Notes under the pieces: model-generated
Database searches by the model: none
The model's input: the letters and a program-made list of their open reading frames with translations, nothing else
What the model was told of the DNA's origin: nothing
Origin: an uncultured Spirochaetaceae bacterium
Lineage (GTDB): Bacteria > Spirochaetota > Spirochaetia > Sphaerochaetales > Sphaerochaetaceae
Assembly: GCA_944392985.1 (NCBI GenBank)
Contig: CALXYL010000001.1
Span: 153,125 to 217,124, forward strand
Direction of reading: 5' to 3'
Length of the DNA stretch: 64,000 bases
Part shown: positions 1 through 8,683 of the stretch, piece after piece
Layout of the letters: the number at the start of each line of letters is the position of its first letter
How positions within the stretch are numbered: position 1 is the first letter of the stretch
Position numbers and translations under genes: made by a program

Positions 1-8
1 TATGATTC

Positions 9-90
9 TGGAGAGAGAAGGATTCGGACCTTCGAAGGCTTAGCCAACAGATTTACAGTCTGCCCCCTTTGACCGCTCGGGAACCTCTCC
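9..90 (-). tRNA. tRNA-Tyr (anticodon GTA)
   Basis: Class II cloverleaf read on the minus strand. The acceptor stem is GGAGAGG with TCTCTCC, the anticodon loop is CTGTAAA, there is a long variable arm, and the T arm is GAAGG/CCTTC. The discriminator base is A and CCA is not encoded. It lies 98 nt downstream of coaD but has its own strong promoter. Confidence 0.95.
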
Positions 91-104
91 ATAAAACCAT
101 TGGT

Positions 105-133
105 ATTAAACAGGAAATGCCGACATTAGTCAA
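105..133 (-). promoter_or_regulatory. promoter of tRNA-Tyr
   Basis: Minus-strand -35 TTGACT (128-133), 17-nt spacer, -10 TTTAAT (105-110). The tRNA begins 15 nt downstream of the -10. This is a good sigma-70-type match. Confidence 0.75.
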
Positions 134-187
134 TAGAATATGGGCACATTCCTTGAATAATATTCCAAGTATCTACAATGAAAGGCA

Positions 188-667
188 TTACTTCGGGAAT
201 TTCTCCTTCATGGCCTTCAGCACAGGCTCTGTTACCATGGAGGAGAAATCAGCGCCAAACGCAGCAAGCTCCTTGATCTGCGATGATCTGATGAGGAAGT
301 ACCTGGAATCCGTAGGCATGAAAAGCACCTCCAGCTCAGGAAAGAGCTGCTTGTTCGTCATCGCCATCTCCAGCTCATAGGAGAAATCACCGGCCCCACG
401 AACGCCGCGGATCATCACGGAAATACCGTTGTTCCTTGCATAATCAACAGTAAGCCCTGAATGGACTGCATATACGATATTGCTCGCATGGGGAATCGAT
501 GATCTGATCAGCTCAATCCTCTCCTCGGGTGAGAAGAGGGATTTCTTCGCGATATTGTCCGCGACGATCACATGGAGCTCATCGAAGAGCGCTGCCGCCC
601 TCTCGATTATATTGATGTGCCCAAGAGTGGGAGGATCGAATGATCCTGGAAGGATGGCCCTCCTCAT
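188..667 (-). CDS. coaD: phosphopantetheine adenylyltransferase
   Basis: Transfers AMP from ATP to 4'-phosphopantetheine to give dephospho-CoA, the penultimate step of CoA synthesis in the cytoplasm. At 159 aa it has the usual length. The N-terminal GSFDPPTLGH (residues 8-17) carries the TxGH nucleotidyltransferase motif. IRGVRGAGDFSYE (87-99) is the family's substrate loop, and IRSSQIK (126-132) stands at the position of the ISSTxxR-type motif. The ATG overlaps the stop of the upstream zinc-motif gene by 4 nt, so the two are translationally coupled. CoaX, another CoA-pathway enzyme, lies elsewhere in this window. Family assignment is secure. Confidence 0.95.
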   Translation of the reverse strand: MRRAILPGSFDPPTLGHINIIERAAALFDELHVIVADNIAKKSLFSPEERIELIRSSIPHASNIVYAVHSGLTVDYARNNGISVMIRGVRGAGDFSYELEMAMTNKQLFPELEVLFMPTDSRYFLIRSSQIKELAAFGADFSSMVTEPVLKAMKEKFPK

Positions 668-1107
668 TGGGCGCTCCTCAGGGATGAGATATACGCCTTC
701 ATCTCCTTCGTGTGCTCCGGGCTTTCAAACGGAATCTTCCTTATGATCACGCTGTGCCCTTCCTCATCCTTTCCGATGAGAGCGAATGAACCGCTTCCGA
801 CATAGGAGACGCACTCACCCTCCTTCGGCTTCACCTCATCGGTGATACGCGAGAGGACGCAATCAAAATGAACATAGCTTCCATCCGAGGCAACAAGAGC
901 AGATGCGATATTCTCGATTGTCTCACCGCAGTACGGGCATACAGGCCGAGGCTCCATGATCGTTCCGGGGCTTTCCACCGGAATCGATGAATGATGCTCC
1001 CTCGGCTTGGGAACTCCCGCAACCTGATTGAGTGTAGAGAATCCAGAGATTCCGCCGCTCTTCCTCTTCTTCCGATCCTTCTGCCTTGAAGGTTTCTGCT
1101 TTGCCAT
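664..1107 (-). CDS. small zinc-motif protein, function unknown
   Basis: 147 aa. The first 20 residues are strongly basic (MAKQKPSRQKDRKKRKSGG). A central CPYC (57-60) followed by HFDC (80-83) looks like a four-ligand zinc site. The rest is a mixed alpha/beta region with no motif I recognise. The ATG at 1107 is chosen because a -10 hexamer TACAAT ends exactly 6 nt upstream, giving a leaderless mRNA; longer upstream reading frames would run into the rplS terminator. It is coupled to coaD by a 4-nt overlap. A nucleic-acid-binding role is suggested only by the basic tail and zinc ligands, and I do not assign a function. Confidence 0.75.
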   Translation of the reverse strand: MAKQKPSRQKDRKKRKSGGISGFSTLNQVAGVPKPREHHSSIPVESPGTIMEPRPVCPYCGETIENIASALVASDGSYVHFDCVLSRITDEVKPKEGECVSYVGSGSFALIGKDEEGHSVIIRKIPFESPEHTKEMKAYISSLRSAQ

Positions 1108-1113
1108 AGCAGG

Positions 1114-1119
1114 ATTGTA
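1114..1119 (-). promoter_or_regulatory. -10 element of a leaderless promoter
   Basis: TACAAT on the minus strand followed by 6 nt and then the ATG of the zinc-motif gene. No Shine-Dalgarno sequence intervenes. The usual TSS distance places +1 at or next to the A of the start codon. No convincing -35 is seen, because that region is occupied by the rplS terminator. Confidence 0.55.
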
Positions 1120-1120
1120 C

Positions 1121-1151
1121 CAAAAAACAAACGGCAGGAAAATCCTGCCGT
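1121..1151 (-). terminator. Rho-independent terminator of the ffh-rplS operon
   Basis: Minus-strand hairpin ACGGCAGGA/TCCTGCCGT with a 3-nt loop, followed by a T-rich run TTTGTTTTTT. It starts 5 nt after the rplS stop codon. Confidence 0.9.
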
Positions 1152-1156
1152 CCATC

Positions 1157-1513
1157 TTACGCGTTCTTCCTGATGAGAAGCTCTGGTACCTTCGCGGCCT
1201 TTCCAACGCGGGAGCGAAGATAATACAGCTTGGCCCTTCTGACGCGGCCCCTTCTCACGACCTCGATCTTCTCGATCCTGGGTGAGTGCAGCGGGAAGAT
1301 CCTCTCGACACCTACACCATAGCTGATCTTCCTGACAACGAACGTCCTTCTGATGCCGGTATTGTTCTTTGCAATGACAATACCCTCATAGACCTGGATC
1401 CTTTCCGTTGCTCCCTCAACGATCTTGAACGAAACACGAACGGTATCGCCGATGCTGAAATTCTCGGCGTTCTCCTTCATCTGCTTTGCTTCTACAGCTC
1501 TGATAATATCCAT
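1157..1513 (-). CDS. rplS: 50S ribosomal protein L19
   Basis: Ribosomal protein at the 30S-50S interface. The 118-aa product shows the family signatures [27 protein letters not shown], and the closing [16 protein letters not shown] choose ATG 1513 because it aligns with the usual L19 N-terminus. An in-frame TTG at 1522 is possible, but AGAGG at spacing 11 suits the ATG better. The start lies inside the 3' end of trmD (22-nt overlap), as is common in the rpsP-rimM-trmD-rplS cluster. It is the last gene of that operon and is followed directly by a terminator. Confidence 0.96.
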   Translation of the reverse strand: MDIIRAVEAKQMKENAENFSIGDTVRVSFKIVEGATERIQVYEGIVIAKNNTGIRRTFVVRKISYGVGVERIFPLHSPRIEKIEVVRRGRVRRAKLYYLRSRVGKAAKVPELLIRKNA

Positions 1514-2250
1514 TCCTGACAAGTCCTCTTATCCTGTTCTAGTATCGACAGCAGTCGTTTCCGCTCCTCGATGCTGAGAGAGGCATCTGAGAGCAGGTCA
1601 GGCCGGTTGAGCATCGTTTTCTCCAGCCTGCGGTCACATCGCCATTGGGTAATATGGCCATGGTGACCGGTTAATAATACATCTGGCACGGATTTAGTGC
1701 AATACCTATATGGCCTTGTATATTGAGGATATTCAAGAAGTCCATCACTGAAGCTCTCATCCTCAAGGCTCTCGGAGGCTATGACGCCTGGAATCAGGCG
1801 GAAAAGCGCATCGATTATGACGACAGCCGCGCTCTCCCCCGAGGAAAGAACATAGTCACCGATCGATATCTCATCTGTGACGTATGTATCGATCACGCGC
1901 TGATCAAGCCCTTCATAATGGCCGCAGATGAAGAAGAGCTCCTTCTCCTGGGAAAGAGAATAGGCATATTCCTCCGTAAGGAGCCTGCCTGAAGGAGTGG
2001 GGAATACAACCCGCTTTCCGCTGGCCCCCTCGGCCTCAAGCGCCTTCGATATCGGATCCGGCATCAGGACCATCCCTGCCCCGCCGCCGTATGGTATATC
2101 ATCAGTTTTCTTATGCACGCCCTCGGCATAATCCCTGAAATCGACGATGCGATACTCTATGATCCCCTTCTCCACCGCCCTCTTCATTATGGAGGAAAGG
2201 AAGAATGGCTCGACCATAGCTGGAAAGAGCGTGAAAACAGTTATCTTCAT
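1492..2250 (-). CDS. trmD: tRNA (guanine37-N1)-methyltransferase
   Basis: Methylates G37 next to the anticodon of tRNAs reading CNN and some other codons, preventing +1 frameshifts, with S-adenosylmethionine as donor. The 252-aa product has FTLFPAM at the N-terminus. The knotted SPOUT core motifs [10 protein letters not shown] and [10 protein letters not shown] lie before the helical C-terminal domain. It overlaps rimM by 4 nt upstream and rplS by 22 nt downstream, which is the conserved ribosomal maturation order. Expression is probably driven from the promoter upstream of ffh. Confidence 0.96.
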   Translation of the reverse strand: MKITVFTLFPAMVEPFFLSSIMKRAVEKGIIEYRIVDFRDYAEGVHKKTDDIPYGGGAGMVLMPDPISKALEAEGASGKRVVFPTPSGRLLTEEYAYSLSQEKELFFICGHYEGLDQRVIDTYVTDEISIGDYVLSSGESAAVVIIDALFRLIPGVIASESLEDESFSDGLLEYPQYTRPYRYCTKSVPDVLLTGHHGHITQWRCDRRLEKTMLNRPDLLSDASLSIEERKRLLSILEQDKRTCQEWILSEL

Positions 2251-2753
2251 AGATCCATGAGCTCTCCCATGAGAAGCTCAATCGTTCCATTTGCGAAGTC
2301 AGGCTTCGAGACGAACACAGGAAGGTATGGAACGAGGTAGATGCGACCGTTCCGCCTGACCTGGAGAAGCATCGCCTGTGCTCCATCGGAGACATCGACG
2401 ATCTCTCCGACCTTCTCCGAATTGAAAACAACATCGAGACCATAGAGGTCTGCAATGTAGAACTCCCCCTTCCCAAGCGGCCTGGCATCACGGCGATGGA
2501 CCTTCATCACCGAGCCAGAAAGCCCCCTCGCGCTCTCCGGCGTCTCATAGCCAGAGAACTTCATAAGGAACAGGTCTCCGTCACTGCGGACTGCAGAAAC
2601 GGAAAGAAGCCTCTCCTTCCCGTCAGGAAGGACAGCAACAGCCTCCTTGAGCTTCTTCAGATGATCATAATCCCCTGAAAGGGAATAGACCCTGAGAAAG
2701 CCATGGACGCCATGTGTCCTTCCTATGGTGGCGGTTGAGAGAAGCTCCTGCAT
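2247..2753 (-). CDS. rimM: 16S rRNA processing protein RimM
   Basis: Assists 30S head maturation and binds ribosomal protein S19. The 168-aa product has the N-terminal RimM barrel, beginning ATIGRTHGVHGFLRVYSLSG, and the C-terminal PRC-type barrel containing the YIADLYGLDV and VPYLPVFVSKPDF segments. It starts within the khpA stop codon (TGATG) and overlaps trmD by 4 nt. Position and both domains agree. Confidence 0.93.
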   Translation of the reverse strand: MQELLSTATIGRTHGVHGFLRVYSLSGDYDHLKKLKEAVAVLPDGKERLLSVSAVRSDGDLFLMKFSGYETPESARGLSGSVMKVHRRDARPLGKGEFYIADLYGLDVVFNSEKVGEIVDVSDGAQAMLLQVRRNGRIYLVPYLPVFVSKPDFANGTIELLMGELMDL

Positions 2754-2986
2754 CAGTCGAGGATCTCCAGAACGGCACGCTTTCCATCGCGCGTAGCGGA
2801 GGCTGACAGGATCGTCCTGATGGCCTTCGCGATGCGGCCCTGCTTGCCGATCACCTTGCCAACATCACCTTCAGCGACATGAAGCTCAAGTATGGTCGAT
2901 TTCTCGCCTTCTATCACATTCACAGTCACTTCATCCGGCTGGTCAACAAGGCTCCTGACCATGAATTCCACAAGTTCCTTTTCCAT
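2753..2986 (-). CDS. khpA: KH-domain RNA-binding protein KhpA (YlqC family)
   Basis: 77-aa single type II KH domain protein. The GXXG RNA-contact loop is visible as VIGKQGRIAKAI, followed by the usual ATRDGKRAVLEILD tail. In Firmicutes KhpA pairs with KhpB in RNA binding and cell-size control; no KhpB is in this window. It sits between rpsP and rimM exactly as in Bacillus. A GGAGG sequence precedes the ATG. Confidence 0.92.
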   Translation of the reverse strand: MEKELVEFMVRSLVDQPDEVTVNVIEGEKSTILELHVAEGDVGKVIGKQGRIAKAIRTILSASATRDGKRAVLEILD

Positions 2987-3000
2987 AGGCCCTCCTGGAA

Positions 3001-3261
3001 TCAGTCGTGCTTACGGATGATCTGGATACCCTGGGAATTGAGAAGATCCTTGACAGTCGGCGAAACGACGACACCCTTGCCAAGCCACTCCTTGATCTTT
3101 TCCTCATTGAGAGTGACCTGGTTCTCAGCCTCAACCGGGCGGTATGTCCCGACCTCGTCGATTGTCTTGGATGACGCTGCAAGGCGGCTGTCCTGTACGA
3201 CGACCCTGTAATAAGGTCTCTTCTTCGTTCCGAAGCGCTTAAGTCTCATTGTTGTGCTCAC
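3001..3261 (-). CDS. rpsP: 30S ribosomal protein S16
   Basis: 86 aa. The signature MRLKRFGTKKRPYYRVVV lies at the N-terminus and the DEVGTYRP strand follows. The chosen start is GTG 3261, because GGAG sits 6 nt upstream; an internal ATG four codons in is the alternative and would remove only MSTT. It lies 26 nt downstream of ffh in the same operon. Confidence 0.95.
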   Translation of the reverse strand: MSTTMRLKRFGTKKRPYYRVVVQDSRLAASSKTIDEVGTYRPVEAENQVTLNEEKIKEWLGKGVVVSPTVKDLLNSQGIQIIRKHD

Positions 3262-3287
3262 GGTATTCTCCTTATACTGCTTGAAAG

Positions 3288-4622
3288 CTACATGCCGAAC
3301 TGCTTCAGCATCGCAGCCTGTAATTTCCTGTTCGTCATCATCTTCTTCATCATAAGGCGGGACTTCTCGAATTTCTTCAGAAGCCTGTTGACCTCAGCAA
3401 CAGAGGTTCCTGATCCCCTTGCGATCCTCTTCCTCCTGGATGGTCCGATGATCCTGTAATTTCCCCTCTCGAAGCGTGTCATGGAGCGGATAATCGCTTT
3501 CTCCTTCTCCATTTCCTCGAGGTGGAGATCCTCCTCCGAGATATTCCCCTTAGCCCCCGGAATCATCTCAAGCAGCTTATCAGGGGATCCCATCTTCTTG
3601 AGATTCTCCAGCTGGTCAAGGTAATCCTGGAGATCGAAGGTATTCTTCTCCATCTTGCGCTGAAGCCGTTCTGCTTCAGCGGCATCAAACTGCTCCTGCG
3701 CCTTCTCGACGAGGGATACAACATCCCCCATGCCGAGTATACGCGTTGCGATCCTCTCCGGATGGAATACCTCAAGGTCCTCCATCTTCTCGCCGGTTCC
3801 GATGAATTTGATCGGCTTGCCAACAACGGAGCGCAGCGATAACGCCGCACCGCCCCTGGTATCGGAATCGAACTTCGTCAGGATGACGCCGGAAATACCG
3901 ACCTTCTCCTCGAATTCCTTCGCGATATCAACAGCGCTCTGACCTGTCATCGCATCCGCCACAAAGAGCGTCTCATCAGGTCTCGAGACCTTAGCAACGC
4001 GCTGTATCTCCTCCATCAGCGTCTCATCGAGGTGCATACGTCCGGAGGTATCGATTATGACGGTATCTATAAGATCATGCTTTGCCTTTGAGATGGCGGC
4101 CTCTGCGACCTTTGCAGGATCCTTCTCGCCGGGAATCGTGAAAACCGGAACACCAGCCTTCTCTCCCAGCACCTGAAGCTGCATGATCGCTGCGGGCCTT
4201 ACGAGGTCAGCTGCAACGAGCATTACACGCCGACCATCCTTCTTCAGGCGATACGCCAGCTTATGGGCAGCTGTCGTCTTTCCTGAACCCTGAAGGCCCA
4301 TCAGGAGGATAACGGATGTCGCATCCTTTCCCTTGAGGTTGAGGGCAGTGCTGCCTGTCCCGCCAAGAAGCTCGACCATCTTATCATAGACGATCTTCGT
4401 GAACTGCTGTCCCGGATCAACCGATGCAAGAACCTTCTCACCGAGGGCTTCATCAAGCGTGGAGTTGACAAAGCGCCTGACGACCCGGAGATTGACATCA
4501 GCATCAAGGAGGGCTTCCTTGATCTCATCGACTGCGTCGCGGACGTTCTTCTCCGAGATCTTCCCCTTGCCGGCAAGGGTTCTCATAATACCTGTGAATT
4601 TTCCTGCTATACTATCAAACAT
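3288..4622 (-). CDS. ffh: signal recognition particle GTPase Ffh
   Basis: SRP54 homologue that binds signal sequences and SRP RNA and delivers ribosomes to FtsY at the membrane. The 444-aa product has an N domain, then a G domain with P-loop GLQGSGKTTAA (from residue 109), the DTSGRM switch and TKFDSDTRGG. The methionine-rich C-terminal M domain contains the RNA-binding SRRKRIARGSG helix. DTSGR replaces the common DTAGR, a conservative change. A strong promoter lies in the 63-nt gap behind smc, so ffh probably heads the ribosomal operon. Confidence 0.96.
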   Translation of the reverse strand: MFDSIAGKFTGIMRTLAGKGKISEKNVRDAVDEIKEALLDADVNLRVVRRFVNSTLDEALGEKVLASVDPGQQFTKIVYDKMVELLGGTGSTALNLKGKDATSVILLMGLQGSGKTTAAHKLAYRLKKDGRRVMLVAADLVRPAAIMQLQVLGEKAGVPVFTIPGEKDPAKVAEAAISKAKHDLIDTVIIDTSGRMHLDETLMEEIQRVAKVSRPDETLFVADAMTGQSAVDIAKEFEEKVGISGVILTKFDSDTRGGAALSLRSVVGKPIKFIGTGEKMEDLEVFHPERIATRILGMGDVVSLVEKAQEQFDAAEAERLQRKMEKNTFDLQDYLDQLENLKKMGSPDKLLEMIPGAKGNISEEDLHLEEMEKEKAIIRSMTRFERGNYRIIGPSRRKRIARGSGTSVAEVNRLLKKFEKSRLMMKKMMTNRKLQAAMLKQFGM

Positions 4623-4654
4623 CGTGTTTCCGAGCCGAAATACCAGCCTTTATG

Positions 4655-4683
4655 CTTATACAATATCGACGTGGTGCTGTCAA
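4655..4683 (-). promoter_or_regulatory. promoter of the ffh-rpsP-khpA-rimM-trmD-rplS operon
   Basis: Minus-strand -35 TTGACA (4678-4683, consensus), 17-nt spacer, -10 TATAAG (4655-4660). It lies wholly within the smc-ffh gap and leaves a leader of about 25 nt. Confidence 0.8.
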
Positions 4684-4685
4684 TC

Positions 4686-7517
4686 TCAGAGCCTCCTTCC
4701 TTCACTGTCGAATTCGGCCTCTGTATCATCATCATTGAGGATAACCGGCTTGCCTTCCACCCTGCCAAGACGATAGCTGACTGTCTTTGACACACCCTTC
4801 TCCTCCTGAGTGACACCGAGAAGCGTTTCCGCGCCTGTGACAGTATGCTTGTTATGGGTGATGATGATGAACTGGCTTGACTCGCCGAAATCAGCAAGCA
4901 CATCAAGGAAGAACCCGACGTTCTTGTCATCAAGGGCGGCATCAAGCTCATCCAGGATGCAGAACGGAGACGGCTTTACCTGATAGGTTGCGAAGAGCAA
5001 TGCGACAGCTGTCATGCTCCTTTCCCCTCCGGAGAGAAGGGAAAGCGTCACGAGCTTCTTTCCTGGCGGCTGGGCGAAGATATCGATGCCGGAAGTCAGT
5101 ACATTCTCTGGATCCTCCAGCGTCAGCTTTGCAACTCCTCCGCCGAAAAGCCTCGTGAACATCGACTGGAAGTTATCGCTTATTTCAGTATAGGTCTGCA
5201 GGAACAGCTCCTTTGCCTTGTCCTCTATCTCTGTCAGAACCTTCTCAAGGTCGATCCTGGCCTTGTTCAGATCATCCAGATGCTTTGCGTAGAAGTCGAA
5301 CTGCTCCTTCGCGGCGTTGTAGTCATCCTCTGCAAGGTAGTTGACAGTGCCTAACTTCTCAAGCTCCTTCTTCGTCTCAGAGAGCTCATTCATCAGAAGG
5401 GTGTCATCAGGAAGCTCCTCCTCTTCCATCACCTTCTGGAATTCCCCGAGATTGCGGGAATAGGTCGCAAAGAAGGAATCGACGACATTCTTTATAAGCT
5501 CATCGGTGGAATTGATGTTAGCAGTCTGCTCTGAGAGTATCCTGTTCTGCTCTGCAAGGCTGCGGAAGGCTGCATCCTTCTCCCCTCGCTTCTGCTGCAG
5601 CGCCTGGCTCAGATCCTGAACCCCCTTCCTCATTCCATCAAGCGCGGCTCCTGATGACTGGAACTCCCTCTTCATCCCGGCCTTGCGCTCCTCCTCTTCC
5701 CTGATCCTGTCATTGAGATCCTGGACAAGCTCCCTGTCATGCTCTGAGTCGATTATCGAGGATTCGATGCTGTTTTCCTTCTCCTCTATGGAGGCGATGA
5801 GGTTCTGAAGAGACTCCTTGGCAACCTCTATATTCCGGAGGACGGATGAATAGTGATCCTTCTGCTGATCATGTGTCTGGGAAAGGGAATCGACATCAGT
5901 GCGGAGGATCTGGATCTCGTTCCTTTCCGCCTGTATGGCGGCTCTGTTCCTCTGGCTCTGGGCACGGATCTCCGTCTCCTTCGCCTCTATGCCGCGCTTG
6001 CGGCTGATGAGACCGTCGGAGGAAAGGAGGCTGTCAACGACAGGAGGTATCGATGCCTTGTATGCCTGATACAGCTCTATCAGATGATCGATATACCCAT
6101 AAAGGCGAGAGAAGTCCTTCTCCGCGATCTCCCTGGAGATAAGGGCCTCCTCCTTGAGCGAGGAAAGGAATGAAAGGCGATTGGATATCACGCCCTTTGC
6201 TTCCTCCGCGGCTGCAAGGAACTCCCTATCCGCCTTGTCACGCCTCTCCCCGGAATATGCAGTGTCGGTATTCGCGTCGATTTCAGAGATGAGATCCTCG
6301 ATTACAGCCTTGAGCTCCTCTGTCAGAGATGCAAGCTCGCTGTCGAATGCGGCATCCTTTTCCTCCCTCTCCTGGACATCCTTCTCAAGGAAGGAGATGC
6401 GGGCTTTCTTCTCCTCGATCATCTTCATGATGGCTGTGATCTGCCCAAGCTCCTCATCAGCCATCTCCTGCTTCTCTGAAATGCTCTCCTCAAGATCTTC
6501 CCTCTCCGAGGAAAGCCTCTCGACAATACTCCGCATCCCGGCAATGCGATCATCGGCGGTCTTGAGCCTCGCCGCCGCCTCCTGGAAGCTCTCCGTCCAG
6601 TGGTTGATCCTCTCATCTGAGAGATTGATTTCACCCTCGATGCGATTGAGCGCGATCTGTGCGTTGTAGAGCGCCTCGTTCTCCGCTTTCAGTCGTTCCG
6701 AATCCTCAGCAATCTCCGTCTCAAGAGATGCCATAAGCGTCTGGAGCCTATCGATCTCCTTTTCGGCATTGGCCTTCCATTCCGCCCTCTTGTCCTTCAT
6801 CATGGAGTACGTCCTGATGCGGGCAAGGTTGTAGCGGACATCGAGATCGAATACGCGGCTGTTGAGCTCGCGGGCTTTCTTCACCTTCTCAGCCTGGCTT
6901 CTGGAGCGGTCGCACGCACGCCTCGCATCATTGTAGGAACGAGTGATGTCCTCGATGTTCTGCGCAGTCTTTTCCAGGTCAAGCTCCGCACGATGGCACT
7001 GCTCCTTATAGCGGGAAATCCCGGCAGCCTCCTCGAAAAGATAGCGTCTGTCCTCTGGCTTCGTGGAAAGGATCTGGTCGATTTTGCCTTGCTCTAGGAT
7101 CGAGTAGGCGCTCTTTCCTACTCCTGTATCAAAGAAGAGCTCCCTGACATTCTTCAGAAGGCAGCGCTGCCCATTGATGAAGTATTCATTCTCGCCCGCC
7201 CTGAAGTATCTGCGCTTGATCGCGACCTCTGCCAGATCTGTGGGAAGCTGGTGCTCTGTGTTGTCTATCGTCAGCTCAACCTCGGCAAAAGGCATGGGCT
7301 TCCTGAGCTCAGTGCCGTTGAAGATGACATCCTCCATCTTGCCCGCTCTAAGCGATTTGGTGCTTTTCTCCCCCAGTACCCACTTGATTGAATCGACGAT
7401 GTTCGACTTGCCGCATCCATTCGGGCCAAGAAGGGCCGTGATGCCATCAGCGAAGTCGATATGGGTCCTGTCAGCAAAGCTCTTGAAGCCGTAGATATCG
7501 AGAGACTTGAGAAACAA
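4686..7517 (-). CDS. smc: chromosome segregation ATPase SMC, short form
   Basis: Condensin-type ATPase. The N-terminal head has Walker A GPNGCGKSN (31-39), and the C-terminal head has signature LSLLSGGERSM (from about 825) and Walker B FCILDELDAALDD. Long heptad-rich coiled coils lie between. At 943 aa it is about 200 residues shorter than typical bacterial SMC, and I cannot find the conserved hinge sequence in the middle. The region around residues 460-520 breaks the coiled coil instead. The start is TTG 7517, supported by AAGGAGG at spacing 8 and by the canonical MFLKSLDIYGFKSFADRT N-terminus. smc lies upstream of ffh, as in Bacillus (without ftsY), and is divergent from rnhB. Confidence 0.9.
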   Translation of the reverse strand: MFLKSLDIYGFKSFADRTHIDFADGITALLGPNGCGKSNIVDSIKWVLGEKSTKSLRAGKMEDVIFNGTELRKPMPFAEVELTIDNTEHQLPTDLAEVAIKRRYFRAGENEYFINGQRCLLKNVRELFFDTGVGKSAYSILEQGKIDQILSTKPEDRRYLFEEAAGISRYKEQCHRAELDLEKTAQNIEDITRSYNDARRACDRSRSQAEKVKKARELNSRVFDLDVRYNLARIRTYSMMKDKRAEWKANAEKEIDRLQTLMASLETEIAEDSERLKAENEALYNAQIALNRIEGEINLSDERINHWTESFQEAAARLKTADDRIAGMRSIVERLSSEREDLEESISEKQEMADEELGQITAIMKMIEEKKARISFLEKDVQEREEKDAAFDSELASLTEELKAVIEDLISEIDANTDTAYSGERRDKADREFLAAAEEAKGVISNRLSFLSSLKEEALISREIAEKDFSRLYGYIDHLIELYQAYKASIPPVVDSLLSSDGLISRKRGIEAKETEIRAQSQRNRAAIQAERNEIQILRTDVDSLSQTHDQQKDHYSSVLRNIEVAKESLQNLIASIEEKENSIESSIIDSEHDRELVQDLNDRIREEEERKAGMKREFQSSGAALDGMRKGVQDLSQALQQKRGEKDAAFRSLAEQNRILSEQTANINSTDELIKNVVDSFFATYSRNLGEFQKVMEEEELPDDTLLMNELSETKKELEKLGTVNYLAEDDYNAAKEQFDFYAKHLDDLNKARIDLEKVLTEIEDKAKELFLQTYTEISDNFQSMFTRLFGGGVAKLTLEDPENVLTSGIDIFAQPPGKKLVTLSLLSGGERSMTAVALLFATYQVKPSPFCILDELDAALDDKNVGFFLDVLADFGESSQFIIITHNKHTVTGAETLLGVTQEEKGVSKTVSYRLGRVEGKPVILNDDDTEAEFDSEGRRL

Positions 7518-7560
7518 GCTCTACCCTCCTTGAAACAGAATCCCGTTGATTATAGCATCT

Positions 7561-8187
7561 ATGGCAATTATGGAAAACGGGCTTTTCGATTCACTGCCAG
7601 AGGCGGATGATGGCATCATATGCGGCGCAGATGAAGCAGGACGCGGACCGCTTGCAGGCCCTGTGACTGCCGCTGCCGTCGTGCTCCCGCCAGACTTCCC
7701 GGTAGAGATCCTGAATGACTCCAAGAGGATGTCTGAAAAGGAGCGTGATGAAGCTGCTGCCATCATCAGGGAAAAGGCTGTGGCGTGGGCAATCACATCC
7801 GTAAGCCACATAGTGATCGACAGGATAAACATCCTGCAGTCCTCCATGGAAGCGATGGCGAGATCACTGAGGAAGGTCATGGAAAGGACACATGTCGACA
7901 CCTTCCTCGTTGACGGGAACAGAATACCCGATGTCCCTATCCCATGCAGAGCTATCGTCAAGGGTGACAGCAAGGTGCCAGAGATCATGGCAGCCTCCAT
8001 ACTTGCCAAGACGGAAAGGGACCGACTGATGGTACTCTGCGGCAGGAAGTGGCCCTCCTATGGCTTTGAAAAGCACAAGGGCTATCCGACAGCAGAGCAT
8101 CGGAAGGCCATACTCAAATACGGCCCATCCCCTATAGAAAGGCTCTCATTCCATGTCGGAGAGGATAAGGAGCAGAGCCTATTCTGA
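7561..8187 (+). CDS. rnhB: ribonuclease HII
   Basis: Removes ribonucleotides from DNA and degrades RNA-DNA hybrids. The 208-aa product has the catalytic motif CGADEAGRGPLAGPV (Asp24 and Glu25), a second acidic residue in FLVDGN, and the KGDSKVPEIMAASILAKTERD block. I choose ATG 7561; TTG 7546 and ATG 7570 are alternatives. There is no Shine-Dalgarno sequence, and a weak -10-like TTATAG ends 5 nt upstream, so the mRNA may be leaderless. The gene is divergent from smc and its 3' end overlaps the convergent DUF3276 gene by 9 nt. Confidence 0.95.
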   Translation: MAIMENGLFDSLPEADDGIICGADEAGRGPLAGPVTAAAVVLPPDFPVEILNDSKRMSEKERDEAAAIIREKAVAWAITSVSHIVIDRINILQSSMEAMARSLRKVMERTHVDTFLVDGNRIPDVPIPCRAIVKGDSKVPEIMAASILAKTERDRLMVLCGRKWPSYGFEKHKGYPTAEHRKAILKYGPSPIERLSFHVGEDKEQSLF

Positions 8188-8481
8188 ATCCTTCCTCGCA
8201 TCTCCTCCGCGCTGCCTCCGCATCGAGAAAGAGGAACGCTCCTTCCTTGTACCATGCATCTTTATGTAATCAATGGATTTCTGGAACTCCTTGATGAATT
8301 CGCCCATATCCTCCTGATAGACGATGATGGACTGCCTGAGGAAGCGGCCTTCCGTGTCTGTCGGCCTTGACTCCACGACATTGAGGAAGAGATCACCGTA
8401 GATGTTCTCCTTCACATTGAAGAAATACGTCCTGTCATCCTTGACCAGCTTTGTCGAGAATACCTCACCACGCTCACCCAT
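8179..8481 (-). CDS. DUF3276 (PUR-like) protein
   Basis: 100 aa matching the DUF3276 family of spirochaete and Bacteroidetes proteins with the PUR-alpha fold, known from the family to bind nucleic acid. The characteristic start GEVFSTKLVKDDRTYFFNVK and the later QSIIVYQEDMGEFIKEFQKS are both visible. The C-terminal tail is basic and serine-rich. ATG 8481 is chosen because GGAGGAG lies just upstream; the longer frame would run back through the tRNA-Gly terminator. It converges on rnhB with a 9-nt overlap. Its target is not known to me. Confidence 0.85.
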   Translation of the reverse strand: MGERGEVFSTKLVKDDRTYFFNVKENIYGDLFLNVVESRPTDTEGRFLRQSIIVYQEDMGEFIKEFQKSIDYIKMHGTRKERSSFSMRRQRGGDARKDSE

Positions 8482-8524
8482 ATGGCTCCTCCGTTGCGAA
8501 TCATCAGAAAATCTTCCGCTTCCT

Positions 8525-8554
8525 GAAAGAAAAGCTCCTTTCACTGAAAGGAGC
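8525..8554 (-). terminator. terminator of tRNA-Gly
   Basis: Minus-strand hairpin GCTCCTTT/AAAGGAGC (8534-8554) with a 5-nt loop, followed by TTTTCTTTC. It ends the tRNA-Gly transcript upstream of the DUF3276 gene. Confidence 0.85.
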
Positions 8555-8562
8555 GGAAGTGA

Positions 8563-8634
<72 letters not shown>

Positions 8635-8653
8635 ATTGAAGCTAACGGACAAG

Positions 8654-8683
8654 ACAATATCCCAGAGTTGGAATGTGTGTCAA
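8654..8683 (-). promoter_or_regulatory. promoter of tRNA-Gly
   Basis: Minus-strand -35 TTGACA (8678-8683), 18-nt spacer, -10 TATTGT (8654-8659), 20 nt upstream of the tRNA. Confidence 0.75.

Noticed and set aside
1684..1700. TGGCACG inside trmD as a sigma-54 -24 element
   Set aside because: The nearest GC is 12 bp from GG and the site is within coding sequence facing no gene start.
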